This document shows positions 45,673 to 54,689 of a DNA stretch of 64,000 bases, piece after piece. A program made the translations under genes and the position numbers. The stretch lies in NCBI GenBank assembly GCA_020638995.1, contig JACKHM010000001.1, positions 558,001 to 622,000 on the forward strand, read 5' to 3'. Source of the stretch: Planctomycetaceae bacterium (GTDB lineage: Bacteria > Planctomycetota > Planctomycetia > Pirellulales > Pirellulaceae). The first letter of the stretch is position 1. Each line of letters opens with the position of its first letter. The notes under the pieces are model-generated. The model worked only from the letters and a program-made list of their open reading frames with translations. It had not been told where the DNA came from and did not search any database.

Positions 45673-45702
45673 TCAGGAAGTGGCGGGACCGCCACTTCCT
45701 GA
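45673..45702. repeat. Perfect 14-bp inverted repeat at the ATPase frameshift
   Basis: TCAGGAAGTGGCGG (45673-45686) and CCGCCACTTCCTGA (45689-45702) are exact reverse complements around GA. The paralogous ATPase is not palindromic here and is one base longer, consistent with template-switch correction of a quasi-palindrome causing the deletion. Confidence 0.9.
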
Positions 45703-46502
45703 TGCACTGCGAGTGCAGGTGGAGTCGCTCGAATCCGCTGGGCGCACCACCATGATTGTGCGACACGGCGATCGCTATCTCGGCGTGCTCGGCTTGATGG
45801 ACACGCCCCGAGATGCGGCCAAGACGATGATCAGGCGGCTACGTGACTTGGGGGTAAGGCGCATGATTATGATTTCTGGCGACAATCAGCAGGTAGCCGA
45901 CGCGGTCGCCAAGGAAGTCGGCATTGATGAAGCCTGGGGTGATCTGATGCCAGACGACAAGGTCTCCGCGATCAAGAAGTTGCGTCAACAGGAAGACGTT
46001 GCGATGGTCGGCGACGGTGTGAACGATGCACCCGCGATGGCGAATGCCACGGTCGGCATCGCGATGGGCGCGGCGGGATCAGACGTTGCGCTCGAAACCG
46101 CCGATGTCGCCCTCATGGCAGATGACTTGAACCACTTACCGTTCGCCGTGGGCCTCAGTCGTCAGACTAGTCGAGTCATTCGCCAAAACCTTTGGTTCAG
46201 CCTAGGCATGGTCGCTCTGCTCGTCCCCGCGACGGTCCTGGGCTTACCAATGGGAGCCGCCGTGCTGTTGCACGAAGGATCTACACTGCTGGTCGTGTTC
46301 AACGCGCTACGACTACTGGCATACCGGAATCGCGAGGAACCGACACAAGAAGTATCGCTCGCGGTGTGACGAGAGATTTCCCTCCTGACGAAGGTTAGCT
46401 TGTCATCATTGCGGTGGCGCCGAGTATCACGCTGACGTCACAAAACGCAAACGGCTCCCATAATGTCGGCATCGATCGGTGCGAATCAGATGTAAACGGG
46501 TT

Positions 46503-46517
46503 TGGCACGCCGGTTGC
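46503..46517 (+). promoter_or_regulatory. Near-consensus sigma-54 promoter
   Basis: TGGCACG-CCGG-TTGC: the GG of the -24 element and GC of the -12 element have exactly 10 nt between them and all the core bases match. It lies 73 nt upstream of the gene at 46590, pointing toward it. A sigma-54-dependent activator gene is 1.5 kb downstream (48045-49454). Confidence 0.75.
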
Positions 46518-46589
46518 GTTCACACCTGCTCTCGAAGCGTGTGAACGGAAGCACGCTCTTTCTGCTGGGCTTTTGACATGGGGAATGAA

Positions 46590-46931
46590 ATGTTTTCAAA
46601 ACGAATGAACCGAATGCTGCTTATCACTATGGCGATTTGTGCTAGCGGAGCGATGACTGGGAACGTCGTCGCCGCCAGCCCCGAGGTTATCAAATTTCGA
46701 TTACCGCAATGGAAGTCTGCACATTTTGACGACGCAAAGGCAGCACAGGCAAACTTCATGACGTTCAAACAAATCGGTTGCGAAGTCGAACAGGGACAGC
46801 ACGGCGATCACTTTGACATCCGCTATCGTTGCCCGACATGGCGGAGCATTTCTTTGAACAGCCACGACGAGGCTCATCGGTGGGAGCGCTGTCTGAAAGC
46901 AAGTGGCTTCGAGACGAGCCACAAGCACTAA
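46590..46931 (+). CDS. Secreted single-copy HFD/GFETSH domain protein
   Basis: 113 residues from ATG 46590 (46578 and 46605 are alternatives). Signal peptide ends at NVVAA. The mature part is one unit of the domain duplicated in 16702-17349: VIKFRLPQWKSAHFDDAKAA, GCEVEQGQHGDHFDIRY, TWRSISLNSHDEAHRWERCL and GFETSH. Two Cys (IGCEVEQ and YRCPTWR) match those of the second unit at 16702-17349 (IGCEVKQ, YSCNQWR). Expression is probably sigma-54 dependent from 46503. Confidence 0.7.
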   Translation: MFSKRMNRMLLITMAICASGAMTGNVVAASPEVIKFRLPQWKSAHFDDAKAAQANFMTFKQIGCEVEQGQHGDHFDIRYRCPTWRSISLNSHDEAHRWERCLKASGFETSHKH

Positions 46932-47028
46932 CGCGTTGCTCGCAGGTCTGGGCAATACCAGACGATTCGCAGGCTAACGTTCGACGCACATTTACATTTA
47001 CTACGGCACTGAAACGGAAGCACATGCC

Positions 47029-47700
47029 ATGAAATATCGAACCGCTGGACTCTTGTCGCTCGGTCTTACAGCCGTAGCAACTTTGACGTTTTACAACATT
47101 GCATCGACGCGTGCCCAGCCACCACTGGGCTCGGCAAGTCGTAACTCAGACAATCATAATCACGATCATGACCACGACGGGCACAATCACTCCCACCAAG
47201 ATGCAAGCGAATCGCCCGCTCCCAATGCGGACGCGATTACTGCGCCATTTGGCGGTCCGCCTCCGTTACCGACCACGAGGCCTGCGCCATCAACTAATCA
47301 AAGTGGAGCCTTACAGCAAGGTCTGCGTTCACCGCCGGCCGCAGATTCGCCACCAACTTTGCTACCGCCGAGTTCCGCCCCAGCGTACACGTTTCAACCC
47401 GGCAGCTACGATTGTCCCAATGCGAGGCAGTATGACAATCACTCACACCGTGACGTTTGTCCGTTAGACTTCGCCAATCAGACTCGTTTGATTGAAGGTT
47501 GCGATCAACAATGCACAACACCGTATGCTACTCCGAACGCTTTCCATCAACCGACGCCTTATAGGTTCGATTCATCGCGAGAATACGAACTTCTCAACTA
47601 TCCCGCGTTTCGTGGTAGGGCAGATCCTTGTTACGAGCAATTCGGTCACGACTTCCACGGAGACGGTCCGACCTATCACGAGCACCAGTTCGGTAGTTGA
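47029..47700 (+). CDS. Secreted His-rich, Pro-rich protein
   Basis: 223 residues. Signal-like N-terminus (TAGLLSLGLTAVATLTFYNI), a His/Asp stretch (NHNHDHDHDGHNHSHQDAS), a long Pro/Ala/Thr linker and a C-terminal part with spaced Cys (SYDCPNARQ, DVCPLDF, EGCDQQC, DPCYEQF) and His. Likely a metal-binding envelope protein. Possibly co-expressed from the sigma-54 promoter at 46503. Confidence 0.6.
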   Translation: MKYRTAGLLSLGLTAVATLTFYNIASTRAQPPLGSASRNSDNHNHDHDHDGHNHSHQDASESPAPNADAITAPFGGPPPLPTTRPAPSTNQSGALQQGLRSPPAADSPPTLLPPSSAPAYTFQPGSYDCPNARQYDNHSHRDVCPLDFANQTRLIEGCDQQCTTPYATPNAFHQPTPYRFDSSREYELLNYPAFRGRADPCYEQFGHDFHGDGPTYHEHQFGS

Positions 47701-48044
47701 AGCCAGAACGCTAGGTTTCGTCATTCATCGCCTCCTACCAAATGAGTCGAGACCGAAACCGCCGGTTTCCGTTTGGTGGATAAATTGTCGACTCCATTCG
47801 ATTGAGAGTTGCCAACAAGACCAGCGTCAGATGTTCCGCAGTCCATTCGCGATCATGCCTGACCGATGGCAGTTGTCACACTTGGACCACGGACAGTCTG
47901 CCTAGTGACGCGGACACGCCCATTTACGCATGTAAGTTGCGACTTCGCGCTCATCCCATGGCCACGCAAGACTAATATGCAGCCAGCACAGCGATCCAAT
48001 CATCGGCGGTCAAATTGGTGTCGCCCCGGACGTTGCCTTGGCGG
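47701..48044. other. Convergent intergenic region
   Basis: 344 bases between the end of the His-rich gene and the end of the response regulator gene. No gene, clear hairpin terminator or repeat was found. Confidence 0.4.
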
Positions 48045-49454
48045 TTAGCTCGACGACAAGCCGTATTCGTCAAGCTTCTTTCGCAGCGTAGTACGGTGTA
48101 GTCCTAGCTGTCGCGCGGCGGAACTATACTGCCCCTGATGCTTCTCGATAGCAGCTTTCAAGAAGGATGGCTCAACTAGCTTCAGAAGCTGTTCGTACAA
48201 ATCACCGGAAACATCGGCACCAGCAAGCTTCGCTCTTGCCCAACGTTCGATCAGTTCGGAGATCGTTTCGTCGATCGGTTGATCCTGATTACATGTATGA
48301 ATCAAAGAAGCCGAGGCTGCTTCCGGCAAGTGCTCGATTCCGATCACGCCACCGCGAGCGACAATGACGGCGTGTTCCATGGCGTTCCGCAACTCGCGGA
48401 CGTTTCCGTACCATGGGCGCTGCTGTAATTCATGGACAGCTTCGTCTGAGAGAACCGTGCTCACGATTTCATCTCGGCTCGCTACGGCCAGAAAGTACTC
48501 AGCCAATTCGCGGATGTCGTCACCGCGTTTGCGCAGCGGTGGTAGGTCGATACGAAACGCGGCAATACGGAAATAAAGGTCGTGGCGGAACTCGCCATTC
48601 TTCACCTTCATTGGCAGGTCTTGATGCGAAGCGGATACGATACGGAAGTCGGTCATTACGGAGCGGCTAGAGCCGACGGGAACAACCTCGCCGTGATCCA
48701 GTGCTCGCAGCAGTTTTACTTGAGCCGGCATCGGAATATCGGCAACTTCGTCGAGAAAAAGCGTGCCACCATTCGCCTGAGCTAATAGGCCAACGCGATC
48801 GTGATCTGCCCCCGTAAACGCACCGCGTGCATGACCAAACAGCTCACTCTCGGCCAACGACGAACTGAGCGAAGCGACGTTCACTGCGACAAACGGTCCT
48901 TCACCTCGCGAGCTGTACCGGTGGAGCGCTCGCGCAGCCAACTCTTTTCCCGTTCCGCTTTCGCCACAAAGCAACACACTTGTCTCAGCGGAAGCCGCAA
49001 GAGCGATCTGTTTGAACACCTCCTGCATCGCAGGCGAGCGGCCCACTAAGCCACCGACTGCTCCGCTGTTGGTGCGACTCTCACTCGCGGCCACACACTT
49101 GCTCAATGCTCGCGTGACTGCATGCTGTACTGTGTCTAAGTCAAATGGCTTGACAATGTATTCAAAGGCTCCGTTTCGCACCGCTTCGACGGCCGTTTCC
49201 AAGTCTCCGTATGCCGTGATAACGATGATTGGCACCTGCCCGACGCGTTGACGAAACTGCTCGATTGCCGAAAGACCGTCCATGCCAGGTAAGCGGACGT
49301 CCAAAACGATCAAGTCGGGGCGCACTTCGTCGACTGCCTCTAACGCTTCTTCCGCAGACGACGCGACAGCAACGTCGTGCCCGATACTTTCGCCGAGCTT
49401 GCTTAATCCCCAGCAAATGCTCTGTTCGTCATCAACTACTAGCAGCTTCGACAC
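48045..49454 (-). CDS. Sigma-54-dependent response regulator (NtrC family)
   Basis: 469 residues. I start it at the GTG at 49454 (VSKLLVVDDEQSICWG), with AGGAG six bases upstream; a longer frame would run into the kinase gene. Receiver domain with phospho-Asp in LIVLDVRLPGMDG (about residue 51), AAA+ domain with Walker A GESGTGKE (about 163), sigma-54 contact GAFTGA and Walker B GGTLFLDEVAD, and a Fis-type HTH (ARQLGLHRTTLRKKLDEYGL). Activates sigma-54 promoters; candidates are at 46503 and 51105. One nt separates it from the kinase stop. Confidence 0.93.
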   Translation of the reverse strand: MSKLLVVDDEQSICWGLSKLGESIGHDVAVASSAEEALEAVDEVRPDLIVLDVRLPGMDGLSAIEQFRQRVGQVPIIVITAYGDLETAVEAVRNGAFEYIVKPFDLDTVQHAVTRALSKCVAASESRTNSGAVGGLVGRSPAMQEVFKQIALAASAETSVLLCGESGTGKELAARALHRYSSRGEGPFVAVNVASLSSSLAESELFGHARGAFTGADHDRVGLLAQANGGTLFLDEVADIPMPAQVKLLRALDHGEVVPVGSSRSVMTDFRIVSASHQDLPMKVKNGEFRHDLYFRIAAFRIDLPPLRKRGDDIRELAEYFLAVASRDEIVSTVLSDEAVHELQQRPWYGNVRELRNAMEHAVIVARGGVIGIEHLPEAASASLIHTCNQDQPIDETISELIERWARAKLAGADVSGDLYEQLLKLVEPSFLKAAIEKHQGQYSSAARQLGLHRTTLRKKLDEYGLSSS

Positions 49455-49455
49455 T

Positions 49456-50886
49456 CTATACTCCTGACTTGACGAGTCCAGCATTTTCGTCGTTCGAGGC
49501 AGCTTCGCCCCTCGCGAGCAAAGTCGGAAACTCAACAGAAAAACATGTTCGACTTTCGCGGCGTTGCCAACGAATTTCTCCTTGATGCGAGATCGCAATC
49601 TCGGAAGCAACCGACAGCCCCAAGCCGACGCCGTCGGGCTTACCTGTCACGAACGGCTCAAATAGGTTTTGATGCACAGCGTCGGGCGGGCCGTCACCAG
49701 TGTCCCACACTTCGACTGCGACACGATCATCTCTACATCGAATTGTCACTCGCACTTGCTTGGCTGGGTTGGACGTCTCGGCGGCGGCGGCTTCAATTGC
49801 ATTGACGAGCACGTTGATCAACATCTGCTCCAGTGTTTCGGCGTCGCCGAGAACGCGACTTTCGTTACCGGGTGCCTTCCATTCCAACTCGACTCCAACG
49901 TGACGGGCCATCGGGTGGACGAGCGATATGGCGCTCGTAACCACGTCTCCCAGATCGGTCATTCTATGCGGCGTGGAATCGCTGCGACCAAGCCGCAAGA
50001 ATCGCTGCAAATAGCTCTCCATTAATTCGAGCTGGTGTTTCGCTACATCGAGGCTTTCGTCATGGCGCTCGGGGCATTGGCGAGCGTGTAACTCGATCGC
50101 CATTCGGCAGCCTGTCGCAGAGTTCCTCATCTGATGAGCGATGCCGGCACCAAGTTGGCCGAGCGTCCGCAGTCGCTCACTTTGTCGAATATTGGATTCG
50201 TACTTCGCCAACATTTCCGCCATCTGATTGATTGACCGGCTAAGGTCAGCGATCTCGTCATCGCGCAGACGTACAGGTATCGCTTGAAACTCGCCTTCTG
50301 CGATCTCACCAACTTGAGTTTGCAACCTTCGTAACGGGCGCGTCACTTGCGAGGCAATTCCTGCCGCAAAGGCAACGACCAACAAAAGTGCGACTGAACC
50401 AACTACGAGCGGAGGATAGGCAGCATCTCGCCACGCCTCGCGATAGCTCTCTTCTGGATAAAGAATGTGCAGCGTCGCGGGTTGACCAGGAATCGTACCA
50501 CGAGCCATCCGAAGCGACTTGTGAAAGAAGCGACCGCATTCAAGTGAAACAGGATCACCAAGCCCCTGGTCGCGATCGACGACTGGTGTCAATTCGCTCA
50601 ATCCAACAAACGAGTTGCCTGGCGAGCTAGAAGCAGCGACTAAGCCGTCCTGCTGAATCATCACGAACTCAGTGCCAGACAGGCCACGCATCTTGCCGAG
50701 CACGCCATCGGTCAGCGGGAAGGTAGCGTCTGCCAAAGTAGTCGCGACCTCGTTCAATTCGCGTTCGATCCGTAGATGGGTGCGACGCACCGAAAGGAAG
50801 GCATTCAACACGCTAACCGCCACAAGGCTAGCGAGTATAACGCCAACCATCGGTAGCATGATTTGGTTTCTCAATGGCCAACGCAT
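49456..50886 (-). CDS. Membrane sensor histidine kinase (NtrB type)
   Basis: 476 residues from ATG 50886 (AAGAGG nine bases upstream; ATG 50895 is an alternative). Two helices (IMLPMVGVILASLVAVSVLN and PPLVVGSVALLLVVAFAAGI) flank a periplasmic sensor of about 140 residues. HAMP, then H-box GAGIAHQMRNSATG with phospho-His about residue 248, N-box LINVLVNAIEAAAAE, and GVGLGLSVASEIAISHQGEI. Partner of the response regulator. The signal is unknown; metal or envelope stress would fit the surroundings. Confidence 0.92.
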   Translation of the reverse strand: MRWPLRNQIMLPMVGVILASLVAVSVLNAFLSVRRTHLRIERELNEVATTLADATFPLTDGVLGKMRGLSGTEFVMIQQDGLVAASSSPGNSFVGLSELTPVVDRDQGLGDPVSLECGRFFHKSLRMARGTIPGQPATLHILYPEESYREAWRDAAYPPLVVGSVALLLVVAFAAGIASQVTRPLRRLQTQVGEIAEGEFQAIPVRLRDDEIADLSRSINQMAEMLAKYESNIRQSERLRTLGQLGAGIAHQMRNSATGCRMAIELHARQCPERHDESLDVAKHQLELMESYLQRFLRLGRSDSTPHRMTDLGDVVTSAISLVHPMARHVGVELEWKAPGNESRVLGDAETLEQMLINVLVNAIEAAAAETSNPAKQVRVTIRCRDDRVAVEVWDTGDGPPDAVHQNLFEPFVTGKPDGVGLGLSVASEIAISHQGEIRWQRRESRTCFSVEFPTLLARGEAASNDENAGLVKSGV

Positions 50887-51221
50887 TGCGGACATCCTCT
50901 TTTGTGCGTTACTCAACACCAATCTTATTTGCGGCCCGAACGCAGCACAACGACGCAACCATGGCCGTTGACCACCAGCTGTGTCGATTGAATCGCCACA
51001 AGTGTCGAAAATACCGGCGCGTGGCTTCCTGATTCGAGCAGAGCCATCTCCCGGTTTGTGTTGTTTCTCCGGGATTCTGACGTTGTCGCCGGTATTGCTG
51101 TGCGCGGCATGCTGTTTGCCAAGCAAGTCCGTCGCGCTGACACTGCGCGGACAACACACCTTGCCACACTCCGAAAATGTCAGTCACTTCGTTCAAACGA
51201 ATTCTCCTTGAGGAAAGCCCA
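50887..51221. other. Divergent regulatory region
   Basis: 335 bases between the kinase and the toroid protein gene. Holds a sigma-54 promoter candidate (51105-51120) for the rightward gene and two direct GTGTCGA sequences at 50981 and 51002, 21 nt apart (two helical turns), which could be activator sites. Confidence 0.5.
51105..51120 (+). promoter_or_regulatory. Sigma-54 promoter candidate
   Basis: CGGCATG-CTGT-TTGCC matches the -24/-12 pattern (GG-N10-GC) with most core bases. It is about 100 nt upstream of the ATG at 51222 and directly adjacent to an NtrC/NtrB pair, so control of this gene by that pair is likely. Confidence 0.6.
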
Positions 51222-52337
51222 ATGATCCAACGACGGACCTCTTTCATACTCGCGTTAACAATCTCGGTTGCCTCGGCAGTTGTCGCCGACGACGATGCGG
51301 CACATCAGAAGCAGTATGAGCAAGCAGTTGCCAAAGCGGTTTCCTACTTGAAAGCCAAAGGGCAAGCGTCAGACGGTTCTTTCAGTAACCATGCGGGCAT
51401 CGGGCCGACGGCATTAGTGACAACCGCGTTGCTACGGCACGGCGTGCCCACCAGCGATCCGTCCGTTGCCAAGAGTCTTCAGTATCTTGAAGACTTCATC
51501 CAGCCGGACGGAGGTATCTACAGTCCGGGTACGTTTTATCGGAATTACGAGACCTGTCTAACAGTGCTCTGCTTCACCGAAGCGAATAAGGATGGTCGCT
51601 ACGACAAAGCGATCCAGCGAGCGGATGCGTTCGTCAAAGGAATTCAATGGGATGAGGATGAAGGCAAAGATCCATCCGACCTCGCCTACGGCGGAGGTGG
51701 ATATGGAAAGCACAAGCGCCCCGACCTTTCGAATACGAGTTTCCTGATCGATGCTCTACGTGCAGCGGGCAATTCTGCGGACAGTGAGGCCATTCAGCGG
51801 GCGCTAGTCTTTGTTTCACGCTGCCAAAACCTTGAGACAGAACACAACACGACGGCGTTCCCGGTGAAGAACCCCGACGGTGGCTTTTATTACACGGCCG
51901 CGGCCGGTGGCAGCAGCCAAGCGGGAGAGACGGCGAACGGCGGATTGCGTAGCTACGGCTCGATGACCTACGCCGGTCTCAAGAGCATGCTCTACGCCGG
52001 CGTTAGTCGCGATGATCCACGTGTGCAAGCTGCCGCGAAGTGGGCCAGTGACCACTATGATCTGAAAGCGAATCCGGGGCTGGGAACGGCCGGGCTCTTC
52101 TATTACTACCACTTGTTCGGCAAGGCTTTGGACGCGATTGGCGAAGATACCTTCATCGACGCGAACGGCAGGAAGCACGACTGGCGAGCCGAACTCGTAG
52201 CTGAGTTAGCCGCGCGACAACAGCCGGACGGTTCGTGGATCAACGACAATGACCGCTGGTTTGAAGGTGACGCCAACCTCGTAACCGGCTACGCCCTCCT
52301 TGGACTTGCGTATTGCAAGCCTGCCACAGCCGAATGA
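51222..52337 (+). CDS. Secreted terpene-cyclase-like alpha/alpha-toroid protein
   Basis: 371 residues from ATG 51222 (GAGGAAA upstream). Signal peptide ends at SAVVA. The rest shows the repeated toroid pattern of squalene-cyclase/prenyltransferase-like proteins: YLKAKGQASDGSFSNHAGIG, SLQYLEDFIQPDGGIYSPGT and ELAARQQPDGSWINDNDRWF, each with the QxDGS(W/F) motif. The catalytic DxDD of hopene cyclases is not seen, and export makes classical cyclase activity unlikely. Common in planctomycetes; role unknown. Confidence 0.8.
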   Translation: MIQRRTSFILALTISVASAVVADDDAAHQKQYEQAVAKAVSYLKAKGQASDGSFSNHAGIGPTALVTTALLRHGVPTSDPSVAKSLQYLEDFIQPDGGIYSPGTFYRNYETCLTVLCFTEANKDGRYDKAIQRADAFVKGIQWDEDEGKDPSDLAYGGGGYGKHKRPDLSNTSFLIDALRAAGNSADSEAIQRALVFVSRCQNLETEHNTTAFPVKNPDGGFYYTAAAGGSSQAGETANGGLRSYGSMTYAGLKSMLYAGVSRDDPRVQAAAKWASDHYDLKANPGLGTAGLFYYYHLFGKALDAIGEDTFIDANGRKHDWRAELVAELAARQQPDGSWINDNDRWFEGDANLVTGYALLGLAYCKPATAE

Positions 52338-52390
52338 TTCGTTTCCAACGGCGAATTCACTGCCAACCACCAACTTCTTTGGGAACCTCA

Positions 52391-53404
52391 ATGCTGAATT
52401 CTCGACTCACTCGCCGAGGAGCGTTTACGCTCGTCGAACTACTTGTTGTTATTGCGATCATTGGAATTTTGGTTGCGTTGCTGCTTCCAGCCGTTCAAGC
52501 TGCGCGTGAAGCGGCGCGACGGATGCAGTGTAAAAGCAATCTGAAACAACTCGCACTAGCCGTGTTGAACTATGAAAACACGTACCGTGCGATTCCCGCT
52601 AGCGCGGTGGTCAACTTGAACGTGACTTCGACTGGCAACAATGGTTCCTGGGGAGTTCATGGACGCATCATGCATTTTCTGGAGCAAGGCAACTTGTACG
52701 ACCAAGTAGATATCAATACGGCGTGGGACTTTCAGCAACCAATTGATGGGCTGCGTATTCCCACGTACACCTGCCCTAGCGATCCGGGAACAGGCCGAGT
52801 GCGTGATCCTGGCGGAGGCAAAGTCCATCTAGTGCCAACCAGCTACGGATTCAATTTAGGAACGTGGTTTGTCTTCGATCCGACCACGCGGCAAGGCGGC
52901 GACGGAGCATTCTTTCCCAACAGCCACTTGCGCATGAGAGACTTTGTCGATGGCACAAGTAACACGCTGCTTGCTGCTGAAGTCAAAGCATGGACGACTT
53001 ACACGCGTAACGGCGGTCCCGGCACGACCACGATTCCCCCGGACGCTGCCGCCGCTTCTCTCATCGTGGCCTCCGGTGCCCAAACCAAGTCAACGGGCCA
53101 TACCGAGTGGCCTGATGGCCGAGTCCATCACACTGGTTTTACCGCGACTCTCACGCCAAACACATTCGTGCCGTTCACGACTGGCGGACAGACGGTTGAC
53201 GCGGACTACAACTCTTGGCAGGAAGGAAAGAACGGCTCGTCGGGCAATCCTACGTATGCCATTGTAACCTCGCGCAGCTTCCACCCAGGTGGCGTTAACG
53301 TCGCACTTGTTGATGGCTCAGTCCGTGCCGTCGCCGAGACGATCGAGTTGAACGTTTGGCGTGGCATCGCAACTCGCCATGGCGGCGAGGTAGCCTCGCC
53401 CTAA
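52391..53404 (+). CDS. DUF1559 type IV pilin-like protein
   Basis: 337 residues from ATG 52391. N-terminal prepilin cleavage/methylation site in RRGAFTLVELLVVIAIIGIL, followed by LLLPAVQAAREAARRMQCKS, diagnostic for DUF1559 proteins that are very numerous in planctomycetes. C-terminal SFHPGGVNVALVDGSVRAVA is also typical (H-X9-DG). A surface pseudopilin; substrate unknown. Confidence 0.95.
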   Translation: MLNSRLTRRGAFTLVELLVVIAIIGILVALLLPAVQAAREAARRMQCKSNLKQLALAVLNYENTYRAIPASAVVNLNVTSTGNNGSWGVHGRIMHFLEQGNLYDQVDINTAWDFQQPIDGLRIPTYTCPSDPGTGRVRDPGGGKVHLVPTSYGFNLGTWFVFDPTTRQGGDGAFFPNSHLRMRDFVDGTSNTLLAAEVKAWTTYTRNGGPGTTTIPPDAAAASLIVASGAQTKSTGHTEWPDGRVHHTGFTATLTPNTFVPFTTGGQTVDADYNSWQEGKNGSSGNPTYAIVTSRSFHPGGVNVALVDGSVRAVAETIELNVWRGIATRHGGEVASP

Positions 53405-53457
53405 CCACGTTAAGATTGGTGCAAAATTGCCTTAATGGCACTATTTAACTAGAGCGA

Positions 53458-53859
53458 CTATTCGCTCTGAGCGTGATCCAGTAGCTCGGCCTCAGGTTGC
53501 CCTTTGTCTAAAAGAGACGTCTGTGGACTCGGTCCGAAACGGAACCACAGGCCGATCGTGAAGGAAGCAACGAGGATACCCACGACGAATGTCGGCCAGA
53601 ACGATAGACCGGTGCGGCTGGAGAACGCGAACGGAATGAAAAACGGCAGGCCCAACGGCACTAGCACCAGAGTCTCTTTCGCGAGCTGAGAGATTGTCGT
53701 CATTTCGCCCTCTTTGTTCCACAGCATGATGAACGCCAAGATGCTGACAAGCGGAAGCGTTAACAAGAATGCGCCCAGCCGAGGAAACCGGCCGGACACC
53801 TCGGTGACGGCCACGATGACCGCCGCCGAGATGACAGCTTAAAGAATGGTCCAGAGCAT
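53458..53859 (-). pseudogene. DUF3147-like small membrane protein with in-frame stop
   Basis: From the ATG at 53859 the frame reads MLWTIL, then TAA (53841-53839), then AVISAAVIVAVTEVSGRFPR and further helices (LTLPLVSILAFIMLW, LVLVPLGLPFFIPFAF, FVVGILVASFTIGLWF). The peptide across the stop is what this family normally has with Lys there, so a nonsense change is likely. Rescue from the GTG at 53814 would lose half of helix 1. Family from motif memory. Confidence 0.6.
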
Positions 53860-54689
53860 GGCATTCAACTCATTCGTGCGTGTGTGGTTCTTCTTTGAAG
53901 TTACCGGAGTACGGTGTTTGCAGTCGCCAGATCACTCAGTGCCGTTACTGCCAGAGCATCGGGGTGGTCATTCACTGACAGCCGGGCTGCCGTCTGCAGT
54001 CGCCTCGACAAGGCAACGCATCATTGTCATCTACGCCGAGTACGGCAACGAATCATCGAGCGTCTCGCTCGTGTCTGTCGTCTGGCCGCTTGGAATGAAG
54101 CTTCTGGTGAGTGGCAACGGTTCGTGTTGATGAAGTCTCTGATCGTCGTGGCATCGAAAGTGTCTAACGTCAATTGCCACGCGAGGGAAGTCACTAAGAT
54201 CGTGGAAGTACTCTTAGGCCGCGGTGTGGCGATGACGCCCGTGTCTGTACCGCCGTCCATAGCGAGTTGTTCGATGGGCAGCCGCTCTTCGTCACTTATC
54301 AGCGTCGGATTGTAACTGATCCAAACGTGGTCATGTCCGAAATCCCTCTGGGGTTCCCGACTGAGTCGAGGCATCCCTGCGGATCTTTGCACATGCCTCG
54401 CTTGACTGCGCCTAGTGACTCGTTGCGTCAACAACTGTTGCGAGTTGTCAACACTCCGCACTTGCTGGCTAAAAACTTCGGGGCTAATTGTCTACTAAAC
54501 ATTAGTTTTTCGGAACCGCCCGACTTGAGCGTCTTTCGCTGACCTATATTTTCAAGTGGCTTGTACCAGGACGCGTGTCGGCCCATCGTTCTCCTCCCCA
54601 AAGGTCCCGGTCTGGGTTCTCCACGACCGTGGCTCAATTGCTGCCTGTCGAGTCGACAGGTGGGACCGTAACCTTTCTGAGATATTTCC
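53860..54689. other. Region without an intact gene
   Basis: About 830 bases between the DUF3147 remnant and the protease. It contains the decayed DUF3105 copy (54031-54395) and nothing else I can support; open frames on the plus strand are antisense shadows of that remnant. Confidence 0.5.
54031..54395 (-). pseudogene. Decayed DUF3105-domain fragment
   Basis: HVWISYNPTLISDEERLPIE, GGTDTGVIATPRPKSTS and TSLAWQLTLDTFDATTIRDF match the DUF3105 units of 57691-60012. The upstream third is scrambled and shorter, and after HSPEA one base is missing, so the conserved FIPSGQTTDTSETLDDSLP is in another frame, ending in TAG at 54031. A relic of a third DUF3105 copy. Confidence 0.75.

Larger units (their letters stand above)
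43851..46369 (+). pseudogene. Frameshifted P1B-4-type P-type ATPase
   Basis: Paralogue of 33365-35845. The first frame (43851 to about 45675) has an HMA-like N-terminus, a short His stretch (HDHEHGG), SPCALAIATPSA (about residue 459) and DKTGTLTEGKP (about 501). The reading then shifts: frame one would stop at 45755, while the -1 frame continues with EVAGPPLPDALRVQVESLE, RMIMISGDNQQVADAVAKEV, GDGVNDAPAMA and HEGSTLLVVFNALRLL to 46369. Aligned with the paralogue one base is missing right after LF at 45675, at a perfect inverted repeat. No canonical slippery heptamer is present, so mutation or sequence error is favoured over programmed frameshifting. A palindromic element is inserted in frame at 45512-45586. 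Confidence 0.85.

Noticed and set aside
45673..45702. Programmed -1 ribosomal frameshifting in the ATPase
   Set aside because: The 0-frame codons before the hairpin (GAC TTG TTC AGG) contain no X-XXY-YYZ slippery heptamer and the stem begins with no spacer, so mutation or sequence error is more likely.
46414..46608. 64-codon plus-strand frame
   Set aside because: Covers the sigma-54 promoter and overlaps the real downstream gene; no recognisable features.
47492..47905. 137-codon plus-strand frame
   Set aside because: Mostly overlaps the His-rich secreted protein in another frame, with no ribosome site or motif.
53839..53841. Recoded stop (TAA) in the DUF3147-like gene
   Set aside because: TAA is not a selenocysteine or pyrrolysine codon and the expected residue is probably Lys, so nonsense mutation is the simplest reading.
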